Of a stretch of 64,000 bases of DNA, positions 43,458 to 55,187 are shown piece by piece. This DNA is from Megascapheus bottae (lineage: Eukaryota > Chordata > Mammalia > Rodentia > Geomyidae), in NCBI GenBank assembly GCA_024803745.1, contig JANJXV010000187.1:436501-500500 (forward strand), written 5' to 3'. A model generated the notes under the pieces. It was given only the letters and a program-made list of their open reading frames with translations. It was not told the DNA's origin and made no database searches. The translations under genes and the position numbers were made by a program. Numbering within the stretch: the first letter of the stretch is position 1; every line of letters begins with the position of its first letter.

Positions 43458-43497
<40 letters not shown>
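43446..43497. repeat. (AAT)n microsatellite from a SINE tail
   Basis: About 16 AAT units following directly on the SINE 3' end. Confidence 0.95.
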
Positions 43498-43611
43498 GTT
43501 TATCCTTTACCGATTGATGGATCTCACACATACTTAGAAATCCAACTACCTGGTCCTCAACCCAATGAAGTTACAGGGTTTGCTCTAAGAGTGTAAAACT
43601 TGAGTCATGGC

Positions 43612-44523
43612 ATCTCTGGTCATAAAAGAAATGCAAATCAAAACAACTTTAAGATTCCACCTCACTCCATTTAGAATGGCTAGGATCAAGAAATCTAATA
43701 ATAACAGATGCTGGAGGGGAGGTGGACAGGAGGGATCACTACTACACTGTTGGTGGGAGTGCAAACTTGTTCAACCTCTATGGAAAGCAGTATGGCAGTT
43801 CCTCAAAAGACTAAATATAGAGCTCCCCTATGACCCAGCAATTCCACTACTTGGCATTTACCAATCGTCCAGAAACAAGGACCTACTAAATCCACTAGCA
43901 CAACAATGTTCATTGCAGCACTATTCACCATAGCAAAGATATGGAACCAACCCAGATGTCCCTCAGTTGATGAGTGGATCAACAAGATGTGGTATTTATA
44001 CACAATGGAATTCTATGGTGCTCTCAGAAAGAATGACATCACCCATTTGTAAGGAAATGGAAAGACTTAGAAAAAAATCATATTAAGTGAAGGAAGCCAG
44101 ACTCAAAGGAACATAGGCTCAATGGTTTCCCTCATTTACAATAATCAGTAGAAACCTTGGGCTCTCCTAGGAGAGGTTCACAATAGAGCAAAACCTAGAT
44201 ACATAAGGCCATACAGTATGATGCTAAATGAAAGGATCTCTAGGATATAGAAACAGAAGCCATATAATGAGTGATTGTTGTCCTTTTGCTGTCCCTTTAT
44301 CTCATATTGTTACAATATTTCACCTTGTTATCTGATATATTTTATATACGCTTAATTGAAATAGGAGAGGGAAGGGGGAAAATCAAGATGTATGGGGAGA
44401 GGGGGAGGGAAATGGGAACCATGACATGAGAAAGGGTATCAATATTTATGAAGTAATGTACCTTCTATCTGATGAATATAATGTAACCCTTCTATTAATT
44501 ACAATAAAAATATATGAAAAAAA
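43612..44523 (+). mobile_element. 5'-truncated L1 (ORF2 end + 3'UTR) with TSD
   Basis: Starts at 'CATCTCTGGTCATAAAAG', inside ORF2. One frame gives [31 protein letters not shown] and ELPYDPAIPLLGIYQ; the later motif (AALFTIAKIW-type) has fallen out of frame, so ORF2 is broken. Then comes a 3'UTR with a G-rich purine stretch (about 44365-44420) and an A-rich end. The exact 12-base repeat TTGAGTCATGGC at 43600-43611 and 44524-44535 is its TSD. ORF2 encoded endonuclease/reverse transcriptase; only the Cys-rich C-terminal region remains. Confidence 0.96.
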
Positions 44524-44535
44524 TTGAGTCATGGC

Positions 44536-45648
44536 CAGGCTTCCTCCAGGTCCTTCAGAAGTGAAACTCCAGTTGTTCAGGTCTATCACCTTTCTTGAGT
44601 ACATTTCCCCTCAGTCATTTACTGTGATCCGATACCCCAAGGACCCTTGTTCAGAAATGGCAGGGCGCTGTCACTGCCAACTGCAGGGAGAGCTCCTTCC
44701 TATAGCTGTTACAGGCCCCCTTGTCTTCTTCCTGCATCTGCACTTGGGACCACAAGAGGCAACGTGCACAATGGCAATCTCTTAATAGGATTATATCTTT
44801 TTCTGCACATCCCATCTCTAGGGATTATTGTCATTTGTCTCCTGCAAATGACAATCCAGCTTCTCCGGGCTCCCTGGTTGCTGGGGGAGAAATGTTACCG
44901 CACAGCTTGTGTCGGATGATGTTTTATAATCATAGCAGAAATCCAATATTAATAGAACTGTCTGGGTAAAAAGGTGCGTGCGCTGTTTGTGGAGCCACAC
45001 GGGTATCCCTGATGTCTGGAAACACCCCTCCCCCGCAATTTCTTTACTCTGGCATTTCTCCTGTAGACATAAAATTTTAAATCAAGTTGGACCACAGGCA
45101 CATATGGGACTATTATGAGGACATCCTGCTTACTCTCCCACAGTCCGACAGACACTTTGCACTGCCAACCCTTCATAATGCTCAATGGTGTTTACCATTT
45201 TTCCTAAGATACCCTTCTTTTTAATCCCTGCTTGTCCAAACACATCCTCCTCCGATTGCCTTCCGAGAGCACCTCACTCCGCAATGGTGTTTGACTTCCT
45301 GGTGGCAATGAGTCTCCAACTCCTTTGTGACCATTGCCTGTATTTTTTGCCTGAACCTCTTTTAACCGCTCACAATTATGGGGGCAGGGGGAGTCAAGGT
45401 CCTGGCCCTTGATCTAAACTTCATCCTAACTTAGAAAAGAATGGGGGCTGAGAAGGATGAAAATGTTCCCCTCTCTCTATTAGTCCCCTCAAACACCCCT
45501 CACCCCCAACCACCCAGCTGGGGGGACTATGACACTCCTCCCAAAAGAGTGGCCCACACAGCCACGGTTATAGCAAGAGCTCTTGAGAGTAGTAGTGGGG
45601 CTGGCCCACAGATCTCACACTAAGAGAATGGGGTTTGTTGTTCTGTTT
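44536..45648. other. single-copy-looking DNA, nothing recognised
   Basis: Overlapping ORFs of 75-90 codons at 44531-45412 show no family features. No repeat was recognised. Confidence 0.4.
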
Positions 45649-45752
45649 CCCTGAAAAGAAAGAGAGGGTCAGAGAGGTTACTGGTTTGCCCAAGGTCACT
45701 GAAAGGGAAAACCACCATTAGAAATCCTAGCTTGTCTAAACCCAGCAGCATC
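45649..45752 (-). repeat. MIR remnant
   Basis: 'GAGAGGTTACTGGTTTGCCCAAGGTCACTG' (in parts) and 'GAAATCCTAGCTTGTCTAAACC' match inverted MIR. Confidence 0.6.
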
Positions 45753-46931
45753 TCAGGGATATGATTCGTACAGAGCCTCTGATGGTGGGTGGAGGGGTCC
45801 GTTACAAAAATCTCTTTTCCAATTTGACACAAGATGTCCAAGAGAAAGCCTTCCTTCACAGAGTTAAAAAAAAATCAATGATGTGAGCCCATCCTGGAGT
45901 CCCAGCTGGGCTTGAGATCTCAGCACTGCCCTTCTTACTCCATGTCTCCTGACCCCAGTGAACAATTTGGAACCAAGTTACAATTTCCTTTTCATTCTCA
46001 TTAAGCAGAATACTCCTCTTTAACAACCCTCCCTAAACCACCCCCCATCTACAAACCTCCCTGAGATTTGCTTGACTATAAAGCGCTCTATTTCTCTGTG
46101 ATCTTTATGTCCTTAGAAATTACAACATGCTGGCATAGGTATTTAATTATTGAAAGGAGATGTGCCTTGTAAAATATTGTACCTGCAGGTTTGCTCATGC
46201 AAAGTAAGGATGGATCCCACTTGGCCAGACAAAACCTTTGCTATGCTAGAGCTTTGTTCTGGAATAAATCTTGGTTTGTGAAATATGCATCCTATAAGAG
46301 CACTTCTGGGTTCTGCCTAGAACTGGCCAAACTAAAACACCTTTCCCTTTTTTAAATGAAACTAAACCTTGCTTTTACATAATACTGAGCTGACCCCCTC
46401 CTAGGCTGGGAATTTAAAGAACACTTTTAGGGGTAGGGAAAAAAAAACAGATGTCAGATGATCCATCACAGAGTTTCTTTTCCAAGGCTGGAAAGAGCTC
46501 CACCACCACACTAAGGATAAAAGACAACAGATAAACGTCAAAGTTTGAACTCTGCTCAAAGACATACAAAAGCTTAGGTTGCAGGGAAAGCTCTCTGTGC
46601 TGTCCAATATGATAGACATGCTGGTACCATCCAATATTATTGGTTTTGACTTCTAATCCATGGATTTGACTTCAGATGTGTCTGGAATATCCAAAGCAGT
46701 GGAATTTCAATTTTACATCATAATGTAATCCATTTAGATTTAGTTGCATGGAGCATCATGTAATCCAGGCTTATCCTATTGGACAGTGAATGCAATTACT
46801 GATCAATATTCCTAAAGAACATAGAAGTAAACATGCTCAAAAATATTTGCCAGTGGAATCTGGTAATTTAGAAGAAGGATGAAAGAGCATGATTGAATCA
46901 GATTTGTCCTGGGGAATTCAAGGTTGGTTTA
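45753..46931. other. single-copy-looking DNA, nothing recognised
   Basis: No repeat or exon was recognised over about 1.2 kb. Confidence 0.4.
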
Positions 46932-47098
46932 GCAGAAGAAGGAAGGGAAGGGAAGGGGAAGGGAGGGGAGGGAAGGGGAGGGGGAGAGAGAGGAGAGGGG
47001 AGGGGGAGGGAAGGGGAGGGGAGGGGAAGGAAGAGGAGAAAGAAAGAAAAAATAAAAAAAGAAAGAGGGAAGGAGGGAGGGAGGGGAAAGGAAAGGAA
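46932..47098. repeat. polypurine tract (GGGAA/GGGGA)n
   Basis: About 167 bases of G/A on +, only two T/C interruptions near 47052. It lies directly upstream of a B1-like remnant, unlike other tracts that follow SINE tails. Confidence 0.93.
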
Positions 47099-47104
47099 AT
47101 CAAT

Positions 47105-47395
47105 GTCAGCGATTTAGTGGCACAAATTCATGGAATCCCAGTACTCACAAAGAGGAAGCAAGAGGATCACAAATTCAAGGTCAGACTGGGATATAGACGG
47201 AGAACCTGGCTCAAAGAAAAAAAATCAGGTATGGTAGCGCATACATGTAATCCCAGCTGTGTAGGAGGATTCAAATTAAAACCCTATCTGAAAAATAATC
47301 AACCCCAAAAGAGGGCTGGGGGCATTGCTTAAGCAGAAGAGTGCTTGCTGAGTAGACATGAGGCCCTGAGTTCAAATTCCAGCAAAGAAGGAGAG
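47105..47395 (+). repeat. old B1-B1-ID composite
   Basis: Two B1-like heads in series ('CATGGAATCCCAGTACTCAC', then 'CATACATGTAATCCCAGCTG') followed by an ID unit 'GAGGGCTGGGGGCATTGC...GAGTTCAAATTCC'. Different from the common composite: its ID part resembles the first, not the second, tRNA unit. Confidence 0.6.
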
Positions 47396-48757
47396 AGAAT
47401 ACTTACCTGACTTGAAAAGTAAGCTCGTATGTGGTAAGAGTTCTATTAATACTAATTAGAATCAGCTCTATTAACCTTAGCTCATGAATATATTGCTATA
47501 CTATGTCATTAATGTTATTAATATATCATTCATAGTATATTAATAGGAATACACTCATACTAACTTATTCCTGTTAAATACTGTTTAGGATTTCACTGTT
47601 CCCTTTTCTTAGGCTGTGAGTATTACACCTCCCTGAGATTTTTTTTTTGTGTAACAAGAGGCTCCCCTGACACTGAGCCTCATGTGTTCTGAGAGTCCGG
47701 GGATCCCCAGATCTGGGCCCCCCGCCATGCCCCACATGGGCTGGCTTCTCCAACACATGCAGCTGCTCTGTTGGCTGACCCAATCCAGGCCAGTGACTCT
47801 GCTTCTCTCCTGCTTGCCTCAGCAGTTTTGCTTCCCAGCCGTCCACACTCCCAATGGCTCCAATACGTCCAAAGATGAGCACTTCCAAACCCTGAATTAT
47901 TTACATCTGAGAGGCTCCATGGGTCCTTTCTCCCTCCAATTCTGCCAGCCCCTCCCCCCTTCCAATGAATCATAGCAAATCTGAATCTTGGCCATACACA
48001 CACAAAGTGAAGTTTTGTTTTTTACTTAGAAGGTTCCTCTGGTACACCCAGGAGAAAAAGGGCAGAAAAAGATGGAGGTGGACAGTGGCTTGCAAAGGAA
48101 AAGGGAAAGAAAAGCAAACAACAACAATAACAATAAAGCAACTCTTGCTGAATCAGTAACTAGCAGTAATAGATTTTTTTTTAAAAATTTACTTCCAGGC
48201 TCAGTTGGGGAAAACAAGATACATTTCCTTGCAATAATTTAAAGAGTGGAATGTTTCATTCCCAGAGAAACTACAGCTGTTTTGACCTATTCCTGGCTTT
48301 AGGTTGGACTATTATTTCCATTCTCTGAATTATTATTGCTGTTATTTCTTTTCCTTTCTTAACATGGTAGCATTTAGGAATGGAGCCAAGTTATAGACTG
48401 ATTAAAGTCTTTCACTCTGAATTAAAGGTTTTGAATCCAGCCTTAGGCTTCAGCTGCAGATTTTTGTTGCTGTAGCTGCTGTTTTCCATCCACACCTCCC
48501 CATCTCCAGGGGAGAAGAATAGAACTAGAAATCAGTCCGCTGCAGGCACACCCCTCTGAGGTTACACCAATTGGCTCCAAGGAGGGTGCCACTGCTGTTT
48601 TGGATGTTATAAGGCCACTGTGGCTGCAACCAGGCCAGTAAGGGGACAAAGGACATCTCCCTGAGGGAAAGGCCAAGGGAAGAAAAGGACCCTTCCCAAG
48701 CATTCTCATGTTCTAGAAAAGTCACTCTCCTTGCAATTCCTTTTTTCATCTCAAGAG
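47396..48757. other. single-copy-looking DNA with an AT-rich start
   Basis: 47440-47560 is AT-rich ('ATTAATGTTATTAATATATC'). Overlapping ORFs of about 97-107 codons at 47574-48003 on both strands are unrecognised. No repeat family was identified. Confidence 0.4.
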
Positions 48758-48985
48758 TTCTGATAACTCACACCTGTAATCTCAGCTACTCAGAAGTCTA
48801 AGATCTAAGGATGGCGGTTCAAAGCCAGTCCTGGCAGAAAAGTCCCTGAGACTCTTACCTCCAATAAACTATCAAAAAGCCAGAAGTTAGGGGTGTGGCA
48901 AGTGGTAGAGCACCAGCCATGCAGCTGGGGATAGCAGGCAGGAATATGAGTGTGAGGCCTTGAGTTCAAGCACCGGTAGTGACAA
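48758..48985 (+). repeat. B1/7SL-ID composite SINE
   Basis: 'CTCACACCTGTAATCTCAGC' head, 'GTTCAAAGCCAGTCCTGGC' middle, diverged ID-like tail ending 'CCTTGAGTTCAAGCACC'. Confidence 0.83.
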
Positions 48986-49235
48986 GTTCATTCATCAATT
49001 CACTTCAGTCACCTGTAACATGAGATCATAAGAGCACCTAGGTCAAAGTGTTGGGTCTGAGATATTTACAGATGCACTGATCAGTAATCAATCAATGCTG
49101 GCTGGTGTGTACTGCTCCTCTTTAAGGTGCTTTCTCTACCTGATCATCTAGCATGTCATCTTCCCATGTCTGCCAAGATCGCACTTGCCGATAATGGAAA
49201 AAGCACAAACCATACAGGTGTGTGCGTACAGGCTT

Positions 49236-49236
<1 letters not shown>

Positions 49237-49289
<53 letters not shown>
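49237..49289. repeat. (CA)n microsatellite
   Basis: A perfect CA run of about 52 bases. Cys/Val and His/Thr repeat ORFs on the two strands are artefacts. Confidence 0.97.
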
Positions 49290-49290
<1 letters not shown>

Positions 49291-49299
49291 ACTTGTCTG

Positions 49300-49405
49300 T
49301 CGAAATAGGCTCTTTTCTGCCCAGGAGGGCCTTAGACTGCCATCTTCCCAATCATTGCCTGCTGAGCAGCAGAAATTATAGATGTCAGCCACCAAGGCCT
49401 GGCTG
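49300..49405 (-). repeat. B1-like SINE fragment
   Basis: Inverted middle and head: 'TCTGCCCAGGAGGGCC', 'CTGCTGAGCAGCAGAAATTATAGATGTC', 'CCAAGGCCTGGC'. The ID part has been replaced by or lost into the CA array. Confidence 0.6.
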
Positions 49406-49675
49406 ATAGAAAGATCTCTCTAGAAGACAGCTCAGTGGGCCCTTGGACCATAATCCTCCTCTGTCTATGCTTCAACATGGAGCTGGGATTTCAGGTGTGC
49501 ACTACTGTTGGTTTGTTGGTTGAAATGGGGATAGGGGGAAACTCGAGCCCTGTGCAATGTCAGAGCCCACGTCCCATGTCTGTTACTTGCCTGTTGAAGG
49601 GAGGGAGGGAAAGCGGGCAATCTATCCCTACTGGGTGAAGGCTGAGAGAAGAGAAGGGGGGAGGTAAGATGGTAA

Positions 49676-49875
49676 GGGCTGGGAGTTTGGCCTAGTGGTA
49701 GAGTGCTTGCCTGGCATGCACAAAGACCTGGGTTCCATTCCTCAGTACCACATACACAGAAACGGTGCTGTGGCTCAAGTGGTAGAGCACTAGCCTTGAG
49801 AAAGCCCAAGGACAGCGCTCAGGCCCTGAGTTCAAGCCTCATGCCTCCGGACTGGCAAAAAAAATTTTTTTTTTT
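49676..49875 (+). mobile_element. dimeric ID-like SINE
   Basis: GGGCTGGGAGTTTGGCC, TAGTGGTAGAGTGC, B box GGTTCCATTCC, then a second unit and an A/T-rich tail. The 'GAAAAAGCCGGAAGTG' linker is shortened. Short GGTAA-type flank only. Confidence 0.92.
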
Positions 49876-49880
49876 AAAAA

Positions 49881-50494
49881 AGGTAATCAATGCCCTTTTT
49901 GGCCACAGGCTGCTGGGTACCAGGCCATGGAGAAAAAGACAGAAGAATGTGAAAGAGCAGAAGGAGAAATGAAGCAGTCATGGACCCCGCTGCCAGGAAA
50001 GCCTGCACTGTTCTGGCTGCTGCCAGTGCCAACAGGAATGGCAGGCAGCCTTGAGCTCTTGACAGAGGATGGGGAGGAAAGCCAGGAGCGAGAGTCAGCC
50101 AGAGGGAGATGCTGGAGGGGCTTCCCCAACTGAGCAGGTGCCTGGGGAAGGAAGACCCTACCCAAGAACAGCCTTGGGAGCCACAAACAATCCCCCTCCC
50201 TAACCTGTGCCCTGGACCTCCTACTCTCCCAGATCTCAAAGCAGCTAGCCCCAGCTCTCCTTCAGCCAGGCCAGCTGCCCGGCAGGCAAGCAGATGGTGA
50301 CATCTTCACTAGAGCCAAAATTACCTTTCCAGGAAAATGTCTCAACCTTCTCTGGAGGACACAGAAAGGAGCGTGCACCATGGAGAATTTCAAACTTTCT
50401 CAAGAAGCTACAGCTTCTTAAAAGTATTTGAGTGAAACAAAAATGTATTTTGACTATAGATTGTTCAGTGCCTCCGATTTAAAAAGAAAAGAAA
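49881..50494. other. single-copy-looking DNA, locally GC-richer
   Basis: Overlapping ORFs of about 99-121 codons at 49874-50239 on the minus strand are Ser/Leu/Pro-rich with no family features. No repeat was recognised. Confidence 0.4.
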
Positions 50495-50691
50495 GGTTGT
50501 TGAAAGTTGCCTATAATCTCAACCACCTGGGAGGCAGAGGTAGGAAGATGACAGTTCAAGGCTGAACTGGGAGAAAATACAAGACCTATCTGAAAACCAA
50601 ACTAAAAGCCAAGGGACTGGGAACAGGGCTCAAGTAATAGAGCACCTACCTAGAAAGCACAAGGCCCTGAATTTAATCCCAGTACAAAAAA
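50495..50691 (+). repeat. B1-ID composite, older type
   Basis: 'TGCCTATAATCTCAACCACC', 'GTTCAAGGCTGAACTGGGAG', then an ID unit 'GGACTGGGAACAGGGCTCAAG...CCCTGAATTTAATCCC'. Its tail expands into an AAT array. Confidence 0.75.
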
Positions 50692-50694
50692 ATA

Positions 50695-50742
<48 letters not shown>
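50692..50742. repeat. (AAT)n microsatellite between two SINEs
   Basis: About 17 AAT units from the A-rich tail of the upstream SINE, running up to the head of the next. Confidence 0.95.
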
Positions 50743-50743
<1 letters not shown>

Positions 50744-50975
50744 CAGGTGCTGGTGGCTCATACCTGCATTCCTAGCTACTCAAGAAGCTGAGATCTGAGG
50801 ATCAAGGTTCAAAGCCAGTAGGGGCAGAAAAGTCTATGAAACTCTTATCTCCAATTAACCACCTAAAAACCAGAAGTGGCACTGTGGCTCAGAATGGCAG
50901 TGTGCTAGCCTGAAAAGAAAAAGAGCTCAAGGACAGTGACCAGGAACAGACTTCAAGTCCCATGACCAACAGAAA
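50743..50975 (+). repeat. B1/7SL-ID composite SINE
   Basis: 'GGTGCTGGTGGCTCATACC' head, complete middle, ID-like tail and 'CCCATGACCAACAGAAAATT' end. Confidence 0.88.
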
Positions 50976-51719
50976 ATTAATTAACTAACTAACTGTCAGG
51001 TAGTTTCCAGAACTTTAGCTCCTTACTCCCCAACCCTGTCATCCCTTGTGAGCAGCTAGTCATGGACTAAAAATCACTGAATTAAACTATTCTATCTGTC
51101 TCTGTCTCATCCCCTCCCTCTCAAATCTCAACATCTGGCTCCCAGATGTATGCTTACCACTGCACTTACTGCTTGCATAACAGACAGGTTCCATTATCAA
51201 TGCTAATCTGTTTACCTAATTCTAGAACTCTGAGGGGCTGTGCTGGGAAATATTGCACGCTCCATTCCACATCAAGTAGGGACATGTTCGGTGAGTGATT
51301 AGCAATGTCTGCATGGAAACAGGAAGCTGGATGCATGGGTCCAGTACTCACACAGAGGGCCGCATCTTCATCACTCTGCTTCTGGACAATGTTTGACTCT
51401 AAAAAGCTCCCTTCTGACTGGAGAAAACATTTATGCTGACTATGAGACACAAATGAATGATTGAAGGCCTCCAGAGGAAAGGATTTTGAAGCAAACAAGG
51501 AATTTCTCTAGCATCTCTATCCTCAAAACTCATATGACTCCCCTGTTAGACTTCATGTCTGCATGTACTGTTGTCAAAACTACTTTTTCCTACTTCACAA
51601 GAATGAGAAGATGGGTCCCCTGGACCTCGTCACTCCTAAACTGGCCCCATCCTGTCCACTGCAGATAAGCATCAACTTGCAAATCCTAGCCTGATAGAAC
51701 TATCCTAAGATGTGTAGAC
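50976..51719. other. single-copy-looking DNA, nothing recognised
   Basis: The 110-codon minus ORF at 51166-51498 has no family features. Confidence 0.4.
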
Positions 51720-51880
51720 CTCACTGGTCAGGGACTCAAATCTCAGCTGACCAAGTGGATGGCCTTGGGGGGGGAAATTATTTGCCCTTGCCAGCCTCAG
51801 TTTCCTCCTATGCATGAGAAAAAGGAAAGAATTCGGAGCTCATGTAAGAATTAAGGAAATTACAGTTGTTCTGCTCCTAA
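51720..51880 (+). repeat. MIR remnant
   Basis: 'GGGACTCAAATCTCAGCTGAC...GCCTCAGTTTCCTCCTATGC...GAATTAAGGAAATTACAG' follows MIR order. Confidence 0.6.
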
Positions 51881-52488
51881 AATCTACAGGATATTTAAGA
51901 TACACTGCTTTCTTTTCCCCTCTTTTCATACCCTCAAGGCTATTTCAAGCTTTCTCCACAGGCAGTGAGTAAGGCATCAGAAATGTCTCTGTGCTGAATT
52001 AACGTAGCTGAGAAATGAGAAACCCCTCCCTGTGCCCCCAACTTGAGCCCTCCTCCTCTCTGTTTAGATTCAACTCAAAATAGCTGAACTTAGATGGAAC
52101 CAGTTGGGGTCTGTCTTTGTATCTGGAGGCTTAAAAAAAAGATTCAAACCTTAAGCCCAACAGCTGCAGGTTAGTCAAGGACCTGATTCTGCCTGGTTAA
52201 TTAACTTTAACCTCCAACCCAAGTCACTGTACATTTGTGCAGCTGACTCCTTTGATGCTAAAAGAATAAGCTTTTATCCAATGATTTATAATTTTTTAAA
52301 AGAAACTGTTTTAAGTAGCATAGGTGTATAGTTGTGTTTTTTTAATTAAATAGAACCAAAGCATTTCAAATGAAGAACTGTTCCTCAAAATACTAGTCTT
52401 ACAAATCTTGCCAGAAATGCATTTATTAAAAGTAGGCTTCTCAATGTAGTTTAGGTACATTTAATAAATGTAAGTGTACATATAAAAG
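51881..52488. other. single-copy-looking DNA, nothing recognised
   Basis: No repeat or exon was recognised. Confidence 0.4.
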
Positions 52489-52495
52489 CAGATAA

Positions 52496-52714
52496 CGGGG
52501 CTGGGAGTGTGGCCTAGTAGTAGAGTGCTTATCTAGCATGTACAACGCTCTGGGTTCAATCCCTTGGTACCACATACACAGAGAAAACAGAAAGTGGTGG
52601 TGCTGTGACTCAAGGGGTAGAGTGCTAGCCTTGAGAAAGCCCAAGGACAATGCCCAGGCCCTGAGTTGAAGCCCCAGGACTGGCAAAACAAAACAAAACA
52701 AAACAAACAAAAAA
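52496..52714 (+). mobile_element. dimeric ID-like SINE with short TSD
   Basis: GGGGCTGGGAGTGTGGCC, TAGTAGTAGAGTGC, B box GGTTCAATCCC, second unit, and an AAAAC-repeat tail (52687-52710). CAGATAA flanks at 52489-52495 and 52715-52721. Confidence 0.92.
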
Positions 52715-52775
52715 CAGATAAAAAAGAGATACGTAGATAGAGACTCATACTCAGACAAATGTGTGTTTGGCGGAG

Positions 52776-52940
52776 TGGTTACTGGGTCTTGAACTCAGAG
52801 CCTAGGCTCTGTCCTGCAACTTCTTCCTCTCCAGACTGAGGCTCTGTCCCTCAGCTTCCTCCTCTCCAGCTGAGCCTAGGCTCTACTTCTGGATTTTTGG
52901 TGGATCTGAGCCTTACAGGCATGAGATGTCAGTCTCATAC
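52776..52940 (-). repeat. degraded SINE with internal duplication
   Basis: Begins as an inverted tail ('GGGTCTTGAACTCAGAGCC'). 'GAGGCTCTGTCCCTCAGC' and 'GAGCCTAGGCTCT' segments recur around 52794-52875, so part of the tail is duplicated. The 7SL-like head is barely visible. Confidence 0.6.
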
Positions 52941-53601
52941 AAGCATGTTACATATGGATCTCTTTATAATAGATCCTAAAATTTACTTCATTCTGGTATA
53001 CCTACATCTATGCTTTCAATGGCTCCATTGTTAAAAGAAATTACCATTATTCCAATATTTAGGCGGGCCATCATTTCCCCCTCATTTTCCACTAACAGAC
53101 AAATAGGAGATATTTTATATTTCCCATGATGATGTTGGAGCAACAGGCCTGCACATGAGTCTCTGTGTAAAGATTTCTTTTTTTTTACACTTCATATTTA
53201 GAGTGTAGAATGGTTTCTAAAAGCCTACGCACTCAGAATTCAGTTAGCATTTAAGAACGTAAAACATACTTGCATAGGCAGCTCCGGGAGCTCCCACTGC
53301 AAAGGGTACATGTTGCCTGATTCCAAAAGAACTACTTACTTCCACAGCCATATACAATGTAATCCCAGCACTTGGGAGGTGGGGGAAGGAAGACCACTGG
53401 ACAGTAAGAGACTTGTGGAGAAGAGCTAGGAGGCCCCAGCTGCACAAACCAAAGCCAGACAAGATTTTCCAACAGCCATCAAGCCCCCAGACACAGGATC
53501 AAGGCTAGCTACCAGGTCAAGGGCTTGCTACCAACCCTATCTATTGTTGGCTACATGTGAACCCATCCAACAATGGGGATTCCTATCTCAAGAATGCACA
53601 G
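52941..53601. other. mostly unassigned; small B1 scrap
   Basis: 53351-53400 ('ACAATGTAATCCCAGCACTTGGG') is a B1-like head on +. The rest is unassigned. Confidence 0.4.
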
Positions 53602-53793
53602 ACAGCTGGGTGCTGCTGGCTCATGCCAATAATCCTACTCAGGAGGCTGAGATCTGAGCATCATGGTTCAAAGCCAGCCTAGACGCTATATCCAATGAAT
53701 TACCAGAAAACCGGAAGTAGCACTGTGGTGCAAAGTCATAGAGTACTAATCAGGCCCTGAGTTCAAGCCCCACATTTAACCAAAAAAAAAAAA
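53602..53793 (+). repeat. B1/7SL-ID composite SINE, internally deleted
   Basis: The head has lost part of 'CCTAGCTACTC' (reads 'ATAATCCTACTCAGGAGG') and the ID tail is shortened between 'AGAGTACTAATC' and 'AGGCCCTGAG'. Ends in a 12-base A-run. Confidence 0.84.
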
Positions 53794-54515
53794 GGTACAG
53801 ACATGTCCCTGCCAGTGCTGTTTTGGGTTTTTTTTTCAGTGGATCTGGGGCACAATGGATAATACCAGGTGTATCTTGGGCATTCTGTACCTCTCCACCA
53901 TCTTTCCCCCATAATTCTCTCCTGGTTTAAAGCTTCCAAACAGAAGCTTTAACAGCTCAAAGGGACTACCGTACTGTATGTGTGAGAAATCAACACTCCA
54001 GGCCTTCAAGGAGAACAGAGGAGGCATTCGGGCTAGCACAGGGAAGAATTCTGTACAGTCACCATCCAGAATAGCAGCAGCCCAGATGGGCGCATATCAA
54101 ATGTTCCTCGTGCACACGATTCGGTCACCTCCCTTCTTCACCGAGCCAAATATCCATAATTTAAAAGCTGTAAAGCCTGAGCTTTCCCTGTGGGCTCTCT
54201 AGCCCCCCCTTCCTGGGGTGGGGGAAAGGGTCAACACTTTCTTGGTAGTTATAGATGCCATCTGAATACTGCTGGGTTGCTTAACATCTCTGCAGACAAC
54301 CATGCACTCTCTGGGTCCTTAAGAACAAGTGATACAGGGCTGAGCTCCTGGAAGGGATGGGTGAACCGGGGTGTGTGGGTACCAGGAAGGGGAAGGGACA
54401 GAGGCTGTGTAATGGACAAGGTCAGACTGGGCAGGATACATACAGGAATGCAATGTGAGTGCATGAGGGGCGAGGATAGGAGCGTCATTGCTTTCCACGC
54501 TGCCACAATGAAATC

Positions 54516-54516
<1 letters not shown>
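53794..54516. other. single-copy-looking DNA, nothing recognised
   Basis: A 139-codon + ORF (54190-54609) and opposed minus ORFs have no family features; the + ORF runs through the CT array. Confidence 0.4.

Positions 54517-54517
<1 letters not shown>

Positions 54518-54547
<30 letters not shown>
54518..54547. repeat. (CT)n microsatellite
   Basis: A perfect CT run of 30 bases on +. Confidence 0.96.
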
Positions 54548-54555
<8 letters not shown>

Positions 54556-54836
54556 CTTAACTGTTTTATGACTCAGCTAGGCATCCCAACTTTTCTTGGC
54601 CTGCTTTAGGGTAACACATTTGCCAAATGTTCTGGCCTCAACAAACAGCACTCAAGGAATTCTTCCCCGTCATCCAGAGCAAAGAGGAAATGTCAGCCTT
54701 CGGTTCAGTAAGTTCTCTCCACGTAAGCAACACTGCCCTGCACTAGGTGTTTGGATTCTACTGAATTCTTTAATTATATCTTCCTTTGGGATCTAAAAAA
54801 AATGCATTTCAGGATTTTTGTTTGGTCTTGTTTTTG

Positions 54837-54973
54837 TTTTTTTTTCTTTTTTTTTAAAATTTTTTTTATTGTAATTAGTAAAAGGGTTACATGATATTTG
54901 CCAGATAGAAGGTGCATTAATTCACATACATTGATACCCTTTCACATGTCTTGGTACCCATTTCCCTCCCCCC
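54837..54973 (-). mobile_element. short L1 3' terminal fragment with exact TSD
   Basis: Only the last ~135 bases of the L1 tail, including a T-run at the low end (poly(A) complement) and 'GCCAGATAGAAGGTGCATTA'. The exact 15-base repeat TTGGTCTTGTTTTTG at 54822-54836 and 54974-54988 is the TSD. It landed beside or within the SINE that follows. Confidence 0.95.
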
Positions 54974-54981
54974 TTGGTCTT

Positions 54982-55187
54982 GTTTTTGAACTCGGGGCTT
55001 GCACACTCTTTCTGAGCTTTTTTCTTTCTTTTTTTTTCCCCTCAAGGCTTTCACTCTACCACTTGAGCCACACTGACACTTCCGGTTTTTTTCTGAGTGG
55101 TTTATTACAGCTAAGAGTCTCACAGACTTTCTGTCCCCAGGCTGGCTTTGAACCACAATACTCAGATCTCAACCCCCCTCAATAGGT
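54982..55187 (-). repeat. B1/7SL-ID composite SINE hit by an L1 insertion
   Basis: Inverted: 'TTTTTGAACTCGGGGCTTGC' near the low end, then 'CTCTACCACTTGAGCCACAC', 'GCTGGCTTTGAACCACAATACTCAG'. The T-run at 55027-55036 splits its tail. The 7SL-like head end is missing. Confidence 0.85.

Noticed and set aside
46889..47332. 147-codon + ORF
   Set aside because: Runs through the GGGAA purine tract and an old B1-ID SINE; no independent coding sequence.
49874..50239. 121-codon minus ORF as a small protein gene
   Set aside because: GC-richer local composition gives several overlapping open frames on both strands. No start context, splice structure or family resemblance.
1926..52714. tRNA-like sequences with A and B boxes as tRNA genes
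   Set aside because: All lie in SINEs with a second ID-like unit, A-rich tails and often TSDs. None shows a clean acceptor stem plus Pol III T-run terminator of a functional tRNA gene.
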